Shown here: positions 54,871 to 62,738 of the stretch, in pieces
Position numbering within the stretch: the first letter of the stretch is position 1
Layout: every line of letters begins with the position of its first letter
Made by a program: the position numbers and the translations under genes
The notes under the pieces: generated by a model
What the model saw: the letters and a program-made list of their open reading frames with translations, nothing else
What the model was told of the DNA's origin: nothing
The model's database searches: none
Source of the DNA: Bradyrhizobium sp. ARR65
GTDB taxonomy: Bacteria > Pseudomonadota > Alphaproteobacteria > Rhizobiales > Xanthobacteraceae
Reading direction: 5' to 3'
Assembly (NCBI RefSeq): GCF_000472385.1
Contig: NZ_AWZU01000001.1
Span: 349,371 to 413,370 of the forward strand
DNA: 64,000 nucleotides

Positions 54871-55579
54871 TCAAATTGAAATGGCTCCGATCGCGAGGCC
54901 GTAGACTCCGGCACACGCCGCGATCAAGATCGCGGCAAACACACCAGCCTCGATAGGCTTGAATATCCGCTGCTTCCGTTCGCGTTTCGCGAGCAGGAAC
55001 AGCAATGTTCCGGGTGCATACAGGATCGCGGACAGAAGAAATTTGAGGCCACCCGCGTAAATCATGCCGGCGGTGTAAATTGTCGCCATCGCCGAGCGGA
55101 TCCATTCGATCCTGCGAGCCCGCTGGTTGACCGCGTAAGTCTCGCCTGTCCATGCCAGTTTCAAGCCGTAGAAGCGCAGATGCCGCCGCAATTGCGGTTG
55201 GCGTCGTGCCGTCGCCGAAGATCGGAAAGCACTGTCCCAGCGTGGCCTTGATCAGAATGAGACGGGCGACGTCGGCAAGGCAACAGCCGATCCAGTAGCC
55301 CGCCGCGGAGGCAAAGCCCAAATAGTCTCCGAACCCGGCCCTGGCATACGCATAGATGCCCGCATCCGGGTCGGGCTTGCGGCGAGACAGCGTCTGAAAC
55401 ATGAGTGCCAACATCAGCATGCCGATACCCGCGATAGCCCAGGCGATGACGGCGCCCAGCGCCCCCGTCGCACGCCCGAACGAAGCCGGCAGCGCAAAGA
55501 TGCCGGAGCCGATCATCGACCCGATCACCAGCGCTGCTCGCGAGAGCTTTGGATCAAATCCATTCGATATCGGTGCCAT
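54871..55579 (-). pseudogene. arcD: arcD-like arginine/ornithine antiporter, internal deletion and frameshift
   Basis: The N-terminal third is clear from 55579 to about 55210: LVIGSMIGSGIFALPASFGR, then PDPDAGIYAYARAGFGDYLGFASAAGYWIGCCLADVARLI and FPIFGDGTTPTAIAAASALL. The frame then shifts, and the C-terminal end appears in another frame (54871-55191: YAVNQRARRIEWIRSAMATIY, then AGGLKFLLSAILYAPGTLLF and GVYGLAIGAISI). About 250 internal residues of a ~470-residue APC-family antiporter are missing. It cannot make a working transporter. Confidence 0.8.
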
Positions 55580-55894
55580 CGCAGCTCAAGATCTTCCCGC
55601 AAGCGATCGCGGGACCAGCAAAGGCGCGGACGCGGGATGCCCGCGTCCCGATCAAGGCAAAGCTTATCGGCGGCTTTCCTGCTCGGACATCCGGGTTTGT
55701 CTGTAGGAAGTAGCGGCAGCAAATCGCACGGTGCGGACCGTGCCATGCTCGGAGCACGCAGGGAATGTCCGCCACGAGTGGCGGCTTGGTCATGCGAAAG
55801 GTCGTTGCGATTAGATGACCTGCGAACTGGTAGAGCAAGCGAAAGAATGTCTCCGCCGCCGGTAGTCGAGTGAATGTCTGGTGATATGCGGGGA
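55580..55894. other. Spacer of 315 bp between two head-to-head arcD relics
   Basis: No credible gene. It separates the minus-strand arcD relic from the plus-strand arcD/arcA relic. The head-to-head layout of two related antiporter fragments suggests an inversion or the remains of two operons. Confidence 0.5.
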
Positions 55895-56215
55895 ATGGCG
55901 TTCCCGATCCAAAAACTTTCGCTGTTTGCGCTGATTAGGATGGTGGTCGGATCCATGGTCGGCTCCGGCATCTTCTCATTGCCTCGCACGTTCGGCATCG
56001 CAACCGGTCCTTTCGGAGCCATCTTCGCCCTGGTGCCTCGCCGTCGGAGGCATGTACACCCTGGCACGAGTGTTTCAGGCCTTAGCCGAATGAGAGCCTG
56101 ATCTGGATGCTAGCGTTTACGCCTATGCGAAGCGAGATTCGGCGATTATCGCGGTTTTCTTTCAGCGTTTGGCTATTGGATCGGAAGCTGCATAGGCAAC
56201 GTGTCCTATTGGGTG
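55895..56215 (+). pseudogene. arcD: Second arcD-like fragment with several frameshifts
   Basis: ATG 55895 reads MAFPIQKLSLFALIRMVVGS then MVGSGIFSLPRTFGIATGPFGAI. After a frameshift GGMYTLARVFQALAE follows, then a stop, [13 protein letters not shown], and after another shift [20 protein letters not shown] and GNVSYWV. These are consecutive pieces of the N-terminal third of an ArcD-type antiporter, so at least three disabling changes are present. It is fused at 56215/56216 to an arginine deiminase fragment. Confidence 0.8.
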
Positions 56216-56460
56216 ACGCCTTCCAACTGCGATACTCTGCTCTTCGACGACGTGTTGTGGGTCGATAACGCCAAGCGCGATCATCTCGATTTCATGCAGA
56301 AGACGCGCGATCGCGGCATCGAGGTTGTCGAAATGCACAACCTGCTCACGGACACTGTCGCGATTTCCGAAGCCAGGAAGTGGATACTCGATAATCAGAT
56401 CGTTCTCAACCGGGTCGGCCTCGGCCGGATCGATGAGCCATCCAGCCGATCCAGCAGCCT
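56216..56460 (+). pseudogene. arcA: Arginine deiminase (ArcA) N-terminal fragment
   Basis: In frame from [20 protein letters not shown] through [20 protein letters not shown] to [20 protein letters not shown]: the N-terminal arginine-deiminase block (usual [19 protein letters not shown]). The start region and the catalytic residues further on (FTRD, HLD..., the C-terminal Cys) are missing; after about 56460 the homology fades. In a living pathway arcA is a neighbour of arcD; here they are joined in one chimeric relic. Confidence 0.75.
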
Positions 56461-56993
56461 GCTCCAACTGCGAAGGGAAAGAGTAGATCCAAGACGAGCG
56501 GCGGGAGCAGCCGCTAGCCGCGTTGTCCCGGCTCGGACCAGCACGCGCACTGCGCATGTATCCGAGAACTGGTGGCGTCTTCGTCGCCCACGAGAACTGC
56601 TTGCCCTAGCTGGGAGCCTCCAGCCGAGCCTCCGCCGCCTGTTCCAGCGGAATGGCTGTCGGCCGCGTAGCAAGTGCCCGGATTGAACTTCGCGGTTGGG
56701 CGGAACTGAAGGGAACAGCTATCCGGCCCCGGGAACTTCCGGTGGAACTCTGGATCATGATCTAACAGATTGTGGCCGTCACAAATCCGGCGTGCCGCGG
56801 CTCGCCGCTCGTGAGAGCGATGACGGTCGAGAACATGCCTGGTACGCCGATGGGGCCGGCGCGCAACCCGACCCTAAGTACAATCTGTGATTTATACTGC
56901 GGCCAATTTGTGTTGGTGTGAAACTACCTTAGGGTGTATAGTTGTTGCCGGCCCCGCGATGTGTACAAAGTCACAAGAGAAAGGGGGCACGCC
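56461..56993. other. Gene-free region of 533 bp before the histidine kinase
   Basis: Decayed DNA following the arcA fragment. No arcA C-terminal motif (such as the GRGGPRCMSCP loop) is found. The promoter of the kinase gene should lie in the AT-richer part 56880-56990 (TATACTGCGG, TTGTGTTGGTG). Confidence 0.5.
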
Positions 56994-58193
56994 GTGAAGC
57001 CACGCAGCTCTTCCGCTCGCGGACCCAATCGAATCAATGTCCAACAGTGTGCAGGCATTGGTCCGTGTGAAGCGAGCGACCGGCTTTATTGGAAACACGC
57101 TACGGATTGTCTCTTTGCCGTGTGCCCGCTATCCCGAGGGCGATTTGTCTACGAAGCCATAAACCCAGCTTTCGAAACTCTGCTCGGAATTTCGTCCGAA
57201 GATATCCGCGAGATGGAAATCGGCGAGTGTCTGGCCAGCGAGGATGCGAAGTCGATCCGTGACATCCTCGACGCCTGTCGTGCGAAAGGTATCGAAGTCC
57301 GAATCCGGCAGCGCCTCTCCTTTGGCCATCCGCTCCGAACTATCGAGACAGTCGTGAGTCCCGTCTACGATGCCGTTACAGGCAAGATTGTCAGGTTGAT
57401 TGGCTGCCACCGGAGATTAAGCGAAGGTGGCCGTGACTGCGAGTCGGAGGCCCGTCCAGACATGGACGGAAGGTTGCTATCAATTCAGCAGGGTATACAG
57501 CAGCGGATCGCATCCGACCTTCACGATTCAACTTGTCAACACTTGATCGCTGCCAGCCTAAGCGTCATGCGGATTCGTCCCATTTTGCGTGCCCCGGCCG
57601 GTGCGGACAAGCTTTGCGACGAAATTGACGCGTCGATTGATCAGGCACTTAAGGAAATTAGAGCTTTTGCTTATCTGCTACACCCCCAGGACCTGACAGC
57701 TGACGGGGCGAAGGCAGCGATCGAACAATATGCCGGCGGCTTCGCGGCGCGCACATCCTTGAAAGTCACGACTGAGATTTCATCCGAGATTGATCGGCTG
57801 TGTTACGAGAAGCAGCACTCGTTGCTGCGAGTTGTTCAAGAGGCGCTCACGAACGTCTTTCGACACGCCAAAGCAACGGAGGTCGAAATCAAGATCGAAT
57901 TGAAGTGCGGCCATTTTCAGTTGAGAATAAGTGACAACGGGCGCGGAATGCCAGTTGGCCGGGCGCGATGCGGCACCAGAGCGATGCCGCCCGGCGTGGG
58001 CATTCCAGCCATGCAAGTCAGGCTGCAGCAACTGGGAGGCTGGCTTGAGATTCAATCCGCACCGGAGGCGGGACGTCCGGGGACCACATTATGCGCCGTG
58101 TTTCCGGATGAACCTGCGAGAACACCACGCAGCCGACCGAAAAGCCGTGTTCGTCAGAACGGAGCACACCACGTCCTGATGCAAGGAAGTTGA
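56994..58193 (+). CDS. PAS-domain sensor histidine kinase (NarL/DegS-type, HisKA_3)
   Basis: 399 residues. N-terminal cysteine-bearing leader (NVQQCAGIGPCEAS), a PAS domain (about 35-140: DCLFAVCPLSRGRFVYEAIN, FETLLGISSEDI), HisKA_3 with phospho-acceptor His177 in ASDLHDSTCQH, and HATPase_c motifs (EALTNVFRHAKATEVEI; SDNGRGMP; GVGIPAMQVRLQQLGGWLEI). No membrane segment, so it senses a cytosolic signal. GTG 56994 is chosen because AAGGGGGCACGCC precedes it. Two LuxR-type response regulators follow, the likely partners. Confidence 0.93.
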   Translation: MKPRSSSARGPNRINVQQCAGIGPCEASDRLYWKHATDCLFAVCPLSRGRFVYEAINPAFETLLGISSEDIREMEIGECLASEDAKSIRDILDACRAKGIEVRIRQRLSFGHPLRTIETVVSPVYDAVTGKIVRLIGCHRRLSEGGRDCESEARPDMDGRLLSIQQGIQQRIASDLHDSTCQHLIAASLSVMRIRPILRAPAGADKLCDEIDASIDQALKEIRAFAYLLHPQDLTADGAKAAIEQYAGGFAARTSLKVTTEISSEIDRLCYEKQHSLLRVVQEALTNVFRHAKATEVEIKIELKCGHFQLRISDNGRGMPVGRARCGTRAMPPGVGIPAMQVRLQQLGGWLEIQSAPEAGRPGTTLCAVFPDEPARTPRSRPKSRVRQNGAHHVLMQGS

Positions 58194-58238
58194 GCGCGAG
58201 GGCGCTACGCTGCGCGCAACGAGTGGGAGAGTCCCGCG

Positions 58239-58868
58239 ATGAAGCGGATTCTTATCGCCGATGATCATGAAGCCGTGCGGACGGGATTGCGAGCGGTTCT
58301 AGAGCAACATGTGGACTGGTCGGTGGTTGCCGAGGCGAACGACGGGACCAAAGCGCTTTCGGCGGCAATCGAAAATCGCCCCGACGTCGCGATCGTGGAT
58401 TTCTCCATGCCCCGCATGACGGGAGTGGAAGTCGCGCGGCGGATCAGGGAATATCCGTTGCACACCGAGGTCCTGATCTTCACGGTGCACAACTCCAGCC
58501 TGCTTGCACAGCAGGCGTTTCAGGCTGGCGCCCGGGCATTCCTGGTGAAATCGGATGCGAACAGGCTGTTGCTGGGAGCGGTTGAGTCGCTATTGGCGCA
58601 TAAGCCGTTCTGGAGCGGCAGGTTCTCGGGCGAGGTAAATGCCGGATCGAGCAGAGCCAGAAATGGTCACCAAGCGCTCTCGCCGCGCGAGCAACTTGTC
58701 GTCAAACTAGTCGCTGAGGGCTACAGCAACAAGAGCATCAGCGCGATCCTGAATCTCAGCGTTAAGACGACGGAAGCGCACCGGGCCTCGGCGATGCGCA
58801 AGCTGGACCTGAATTCGACTGCCGGTCTGGTTCGATATGCGGTTCGCGCCAAACTGGTGGAAGCATGA
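58239..58868 (+). CDS. LuxR/NarL-type response regulator (first)
   Basis: 209 residues. Receiver domain with MKRILIADDHEAVRTGL, phospho-acceptor Asp54 (VAIVDFSMP), Thr/Ser near FTVHNSS and Lys in FLVKSDANR. C-terminal GerE helix-turn-helix: LSPREQLVVKLVAEGYSNKS, then ILNLSVKTTEAHRASAMRKL. It starts 45 bp after the kinase stop and is probably its direct partner. Confidence 0.96.
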   Translation: MKRILIADDHEAVRTGLRAVLEQHVDWSVVAEANDGTKALSAAIENRPDVAIVDFSMPRMTGVEVARRIREYPLHTEVLIFTVHNSSLLAQQAFQAGARAFLVKSDANRLLLGAVESLLAHKPFWSGRFSGEVNAGSSRARNGHQALSPREQLVVKLVAEGYSNKSISAILNLSVKTTEAHRASAMRKLDLNSTAGLVRYAVRAKLVEA

Positions 58869-59042
58869 CAACATGGCCGAACCGGAGCTGATCGGCTAGA
58901 GGCCGAGCGGCTACGAGGGGGATCGGTGAATTGAGCGTTGGCTGCCGTCGCAGCTGCTTGTTGCGAACGGGCGGCTCGCGAGGCAAGCGTGGGTAAATTC
59001 ACTCCGAATTATAGGGGTTTGACAGGATAACTGTTCGGAGGC

Positions 59043-59057
59043 TGATCAGTATGATCA
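59043..59057. promoter_or_regulatory. TGATCA-N3-TGATCA motif upstream of the second response regulator
   Basis: TGATCAGTATGATCA, 64 bp upstream of GTG 59122. The same architecture (TGATCA, 3 nt, TGATCA) recurs at 60258-60272 ahead of a DUF3551 gene. Each half is itself a palindrome, so the site is symmetrical. Candidate operator. Confidence 0.4.
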
Positions 59058-59121
59058 AGCCGGTCTTGCTACCGGTTGTCGCCCCGACCCCCTATGGGCA
59101 AAGCATTTCAGGAACGGCGCC

Positions 59122-59757
59122 GTGAAACGCATCTTGATCGCGGACGATCATGAAGTCGTGCGCTCCGGACTTCGCGCGATCGTCGAAAGTCATACCAACT
59201 GGGTTGTTGCTGGAGAAGCCATCGACGGTGAGCAGACCGTTGCGCTGGCGCTGGAAACCAAGCCGGATGTCGCGATCATTGACTATTCGATGCCTGTCAT
59301 GAACGGCTTGGAAGTCAGTCGTCGCATCAGCTCGCTTCGTCCGCGCACGGAAGTACTCATTCTAACAATGCATGAAAATGAGGAGATTCTGACCGAAGCC
59401 ATTCTGGCCGGAGTTCGTGGATTTCTGTTCAAATCGGACGCCAAGAAGCATCTTATTTCCGCGATTGAGGAACTGCTCGGTCACCGGCCGTACTTTACCA
59501 GCGCATTGCTGGAGAAATTGCTTCACGACTATCAGCAGAACAAGCAGAACAAATCCAAAATGCTCCTCACATTGCGGGAGCAGAACGTCGTTCAGCTCAT
59601 CGCGGAGGGGCATACCAACAGGTCCATCAGCTCCATTTTGAATCTCAGCGTGAAGACGGTGGAGACACATCGCGCAGCGGTCATGCGCAAGCTCGGGATC
59701 TCGTCGACCGCCGAACTCGTACGCTATGCCATCCGTAAGAAGTTGATCGCGCCCTAA
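59122..59757 (+). CDS. LuxR/NarL-type response regulator (second)
   Basis: 211 residues. Strongly similar to the upstream regulator: MKRILIADDHEVVRSGLRAI, Asp54 in VAIIDYSMPVM, TMHENEE, FLFKSDAKKH, then a linker with QQNKQNKSK and the GerE domain LTLREQNVVQLIAEGHTNRS, ILNLSVKTVETHRAAVMRKL. Start GTG 59122 with AGGAACGGCGCC upstream. Probably a diverged duplicate of the first; a 253-bp spacer with a candidate operator separates them, so it is a separate transcript. Confidence 0.96.
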   Translation: MKRILIADDHEVVRSGLRAIVESHTNWVVAGEAIDGEQTVALALETKPDVAIIDYSMPVMNGLEVSRRISSLRPRTEVLILTMHENEEILTEAILAGVRGFLFKSDAKKHLISAIEELLGHRPYFTSALLEKLLHDYQQNKQNKSKMLLTLREQNVVQLIAEGHTNRSISSILNLSVKTVETHRAAVMRKLGISSTAELVRYAIRKKLIAP

Positions 59758-59897
59758 CGCGCGCAGCATCTGCGCAGGCACCGGAGTTCGTTCGCCGAAC
59801 GCGACAATCTTATGGCTTCTTGAGGGCGATGCCTTCGCGGCCGCTCGACCGCGTGTGTGCAAGCAGGTCCTCCGATGCCGTAGGCAGTAGTCTAGAG

Positions 59898-59994
59898 GAT
59901 GATCCGAAAAAAGTGTGAAGCGATTTTCCGAAAAGATCATGCTCAAACAAGAACCCAAAGCGCGATAGCTATTCAGCTAATCCCATCGCGCTTT
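59898..59994. repeat. Rhizobial intergenic repeat (GATCATGC family, second copy)
   Basis: Begins GATGATCCGAAAAAAGTGTG, has AGCGATTTTCCGAAAAGATC and ATGCTCAAACAAG, and ends AAAGCGCGATAGCTATTCAG...CCCATCGCGCTTT. The GATGATCCG/AAAGATCATGC arms match the copy at 738-833 in reverse, and its right end matches 14313-14354, so the three are one composite element broken in different ways. The rest of the 59758-60285 gap holds no gene. Confidence 0.75.
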
Positions 59995-60257
59995 AGGAGA
60001 TTCCCCATCGTTGATCAGGCAATTACCCGATATCCCGAGTTCCGGAAAGGTGCATTGTCCGTCCCTCAGGAGGGCGACTAAGTGAAATATTGCTGAGCGC
60101 CCGCAGTTGAAGTGCCGGAGGGAGACCCCGCCGCCGAGCAAAGAATTCCGCTGTTTGCGATGGGCCGCGATGATGGTGGGCCGCCCGGCCGGGGCGCTGC
60201 GCGAACGTGAGGAGGCCGCCTGGCGAATGCGCGGGCTAGCCAAAGCCCGGCTCTGAT

Positions 60258-60272
60258 TGATCACTTTGATCA
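60258..60272. promoter_or_regulatory. TGATCA-N3-TGATCA motif next to the DUF3551 start
   Basis: TGATCACTTTGATCA, ending 13 bp before ATG 60286 and directly before its ribosome-binding site (GGGAGGA). Binding here would block translation start or transcription. Same layout as 59043-59057. Confidence 0.4.
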
Positions 60273-60285
60273 GGGAGGAACGAAG

Positions 60286-60492
60286 ATGCGAATATTGATC
60301 TTGCTGGCAACTGGGATTGTGGTGATGCTGGGCGTCACGATCCTGCCGACATCGGGGAATGCTCAAGAGCGGCAGTGGTGCGCGCGACACAAAGGGGTTC
60401 TCCATTGTATGTACGCCACCGAGGAACAATGCCGCGCGTCCATTAGCGGACGAGCTGGTACTTGTGTCCGCCGACATCAGTCGATGCGGTGA
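60286..60492 (+). CDS. DUF3551 small secreted protein (first)
   Basis: 68 residues. Signal peptide MRILILLATGIVVMLGVTIL, cleaved near GNAQERQW, then a compact domain with four cysteines: WCARHKGVLHCMYATEEQCRASISGRAGTC. The spacing W-C...C...QC...G..C is the DUF3551 pattern, abundant in Bradyrhizobium and Rhodopseudomonas. Periplasmic; function unknown. GGGAGGAACGAAG precedes ATG 60286. A second family member lies 160 bp downstream. Confidence 0.9.
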   Translation: MRILILLATGIVVMLGVTILPTSGNAQERQWCARHKGVLHCMYATEEQCRASISGRAGTCVRRHQSMR

Positions 60493-60654
60493 TTCTTTTG
60501 CACATCACAACAGGTGAGCATGGCCCCCGCAGTCGTTTAGAACCATCGCGAAAGTACACGTACGGCCGCAATTGAAAGGCCGCTGATCCAGATCGCAAGG
60601 AATGTCTCGGCTATCAGCAATCTAACCTCGAGACCACAAGCAGGAGCAGTTTCG

Positions 60655-60888
60655 ATGCGCAGAATTCCACTCGCTGTCATCTCCGTCTCTTTGGTTTTGG
60701 CCACGGTCGGATCCGTCTCGCCCGCAGTCGCGGCGCGCTACTGCCTCCGAGGCAGCCACTGGGGTTATCCTGGTAATTGCCAGTTCTCGACCCTGCAGCA
60801 GTGCAGGGCAGCCGCCTCCGGCACGTCTTCTTACTGCGGGATCAATCCGCGCCACGCGTTCGCGCGCCAGCAGCGGGGCCGCGAGTAA
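60655..60888 (+). CDS. DUF3551 small secreted protein (second)
   Basis: 77 residues. Signal peptide MRRIPLAVISVSLVLATVGS, cleaved near AVAARYC, then RYCLRGSHWGYPGNCQFSTL and QQCRAAASGTSSYCGINPRH, with four cysteines in the DUF3551 spacing. Basic C-terminal tail (FARQQRGRE). Paralogue of the upstream gene but clearly diverged. Confidence 0.9.
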   Translation: MRRIPLAVISVSLVLATVGSVSPAVAARYCLRGSHWGYPGNCQFSTLQQCRAAASGTSSYCGINPRHAFARQQRGRE

Positions 60889-61220
60889 TCGAATTCCGCG
60901 GTCCTTGTCATCAGCGGGACGGGTGCTTAACCCGTGGCTGTCGTTCGCATCCGATCCGTGGAGCGCGCCGCAACAGCACCCTTGTCCCTCCGCAGAGGTG
61001 GGACCATCGCTGGCTTTGCCGTCACTCGCCGGCCGCGTTAGAGACGTGAGATTGGACCGAGCATCCGGCTGCCGAGACTGGACGCCCGAGATGTCGTCTG
61101 GAAGCTAAGCCCGGCCAGATGCCGTAATATGCGCCTCGGGCGACTACGCCTACCCGGACGCTGGAGCCTCAGGATGCCGAATGGTCCGCGAACCGAGCCC
61201 AAACCATTCGTCCGCAATCA
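60889..61220. other. Intergenic region of 332 bp, nothing assigned
   Basis: No credible open frame, hairpin or repeat. It separates the DUF3551 gene from the 58-residue gene on the opposite strand (tail to tail). Confidence 0.5.
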
Positions 61221-61397
61221 TCATCGTTGGTCCGGGTTCGTGGCCTTGTCATCAGCGCTGATGGTGTTTCTGCCGATCGCAATGCGCCGTTCGTAATGTC
61301 TGGCCAAATCAAGAAGGCGCTTCTTGATCAGGGGATCGGCATTTTCGGCAAGGGCGCGGACGGTCCTCGCCCGTTCCCGGCAAAAATCATCATCCAT
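61221..61397 (-). CDS. 58-residue conserved hypothetical protein
   Basis: MDDDFCRERARTVRALAENA then DPLIKKRLLDLARHYERRIA and a polar tail to TGA 61221. It belongs to a family of tiny helical proteins frequent in Bradyrhizobium, with a FCRERA...DP.IK.RLL.LA..Y pattern that I recall from that genus. AGGAAACCGAG precedes ATG 61397. Two amphipathic helices, no signal peptide, one cysteine. Function unknown. It is easily missed because it is so short. Confidence 0.7.
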   Translation of the reverse strand: MDDDFCRERARTVRALAENADPLIKKRLLDLARHYERRIAIGRNTISADDKATNPDQR

Positions 61398-61699
61398 CTC
61401 GGTTTCCTGGAAGCCAGTATCGAATGGAAGGAGTGTATATTGATTGCTTTGAGTAGCCTGTGATCGGGATCACAAAGTCCTGGAAGATCGAAGGTGCGAA
61501 GATCTCCCCGGATGCGCGGACGCCGAGCTGCAGGCGAAGCGGTGGATCATGCGGGAGCTCCGCTCTCGAGGGCGGGATTGGCAGTCGACGTCGGCGCGTG
61601 ATCAGCCTAGGCAGTGGACGTCGCGTGCCTGATTCGGTGCGAGGCGATCGGTTCTGGGCTCCAGCGTCAAACAGTCAGCGGGCTTTCGGCACGGCAAGG
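61398..61699. other. Intergenic region of 302 bp, nothing assigned
   Basis: No gene or repeat recognised; should contain the promoter of the 58-residue gene. A long open frame on the plus strand here is biased and has no domain. Confidence 0.5.
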
Positions 61700-62479
61700 T
61701 CAGAGCTTGCGGAAAAATCCGTGCGTGAAGGCACCAGAATAAACGTAGCAGATCTGCTCCGGCTTATTTCTCAGGAATTCATCGCAAGCTTTTTTCACCC
61801 CTGGCAGGTGATTCCAGCCATCGGGGTTGATTGCCGTGTCACAATAATCGTCGATCAAACAAACGGCGCCGGCGCTCAATCGCGGATAGACATGCTTTAG
61901 ACTGATCATGATGGAATCATAGAGGTCTCCATCCAGGTATGCGAAGCTTATCTTTTCCGGCAGCCCGGCTGGGAGAGTTTGGTCGAACCATCCTTTGTGT
62001 ATCGTCGGCAATTCGAGCCCGTGCAGGTTGAAGTGCTTGCGAAGAACGTCTTCGGATGTTGCCAGATCACCCTGCTTGTACGAGTGGCCATCGACGAGTT
62101 TGGTGGCGGGAAGTCCCTCGAAGCTATCATACACATGAAGCTTCTTATCGGAATGAAAGCTTCGCAGGACCTTCGCGATTAGAACAGAGGACTGTCCTTC
62201 GTTGCAGCCGATCTCGACCAGGTCTCCTTCGACGTTGTAGGCCAGCGTTTGCGAAACGAGATGGTACATGTTGATGCGCTGCTCAACGTTTGTCGACACG
62301 CCCGATCGCGTGGCGGCGAATGAGAGCCCGGTAAATCTCCGGATGAGCCGATCGATGCATCCTGCAGTGTCGGCTCTCATGCCAAACGGCTTTGCCGCGA
62401 TATTCAGCGCTCGGTCAAGGTGAGACGATCTCCGCACTTGCCAGTCGAAATCTCTGACGATGAAAAAATTGTCCACCAT
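61700..62479 (-). CDS. TylF/MycF family O-methyltransferase
   Basis: 259 residues. SAM-dependent sugar/macrolide-type methyltransferase: NMYHLVSQTLAYNVEGDLVE, IGCNEGQSSVLIAKVLRSF (motif I), LHVYDSFEGLPATK, FAYLDGDLYDSIMISLKHVY and a metal-binding CLIDDYCD pair of aspartates. Family members methylate sugar hydroxyls. With the neighbouring glycosyltransferase it suggests a surface-polysaccharide locus continuing past the window. Start at 62479. Confidence 0.93.
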   Translation of the reverse strand: MVDNFFIVRDFDWQVRRSSHLDRALNIAAKPFGMRADTAGCIDRLIRRFTGLSFAATRSGVSTNVEQRINMYHLVSQTLAYNVEGDLVEIGCNEGQSSVLIAKVLRSFHSDKKLHVYDSFEGLPATKLVDGHSYKQGDLATSEDVLRKHFNLHGLELPTIHKGWFDQTLPAGLPEKISFAYLDGDLYDSIMISLKHVYPRLSAGAVCLIDDYCDTAINPDGWNHLPGVKKACDEFLRNKPEQICYVYSGAFTHGFFRKL

Positions 62480-62738
62480 GGCTATTTCCCGAAGGGCAAT
62501 GGCATCCGCATATTAGCATAAGAGAATCTGATCAGATCATCAACTTATGGTAGTTAGCGGCGGAACTGGCCGTCCACACGCCGACATCTAATTAAATCAG
62601 ACGCGGACGAAATCATTGTGACCACAGCTATCCGATGGAGTATGGCGTTGCCGCGGGCGGTAAGTCCCAGGAGACAGTCGCTCCCCGGAAACGGTCTTGA
62701 TCGCCGCAACACGCAGATTGCGTAAACCGGCGAGCAGG

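Noticed and set aside
55525..56067. 180-codon minus-strand frame across the arcD spacer
   Set aside because: Antisense of the second arcD relic joined to spacer DNA; no domain, no ribosome-binding site.
60255..60275. FixK/FNR box
   Set aside because: TTGATCACTTTGATCA is suggestive, but the dyad is not TTGAT-N4-ATCAA; it fits TGATCA-N3-TGATCA better.
61460..61900. 146-codon plus-strand frame after the 58-residue gene
   Set aside because: Ser/Arg/Gly-biased translation, overlaps the 3' end of the TylF gene in antisense, no ribosome-binding site.
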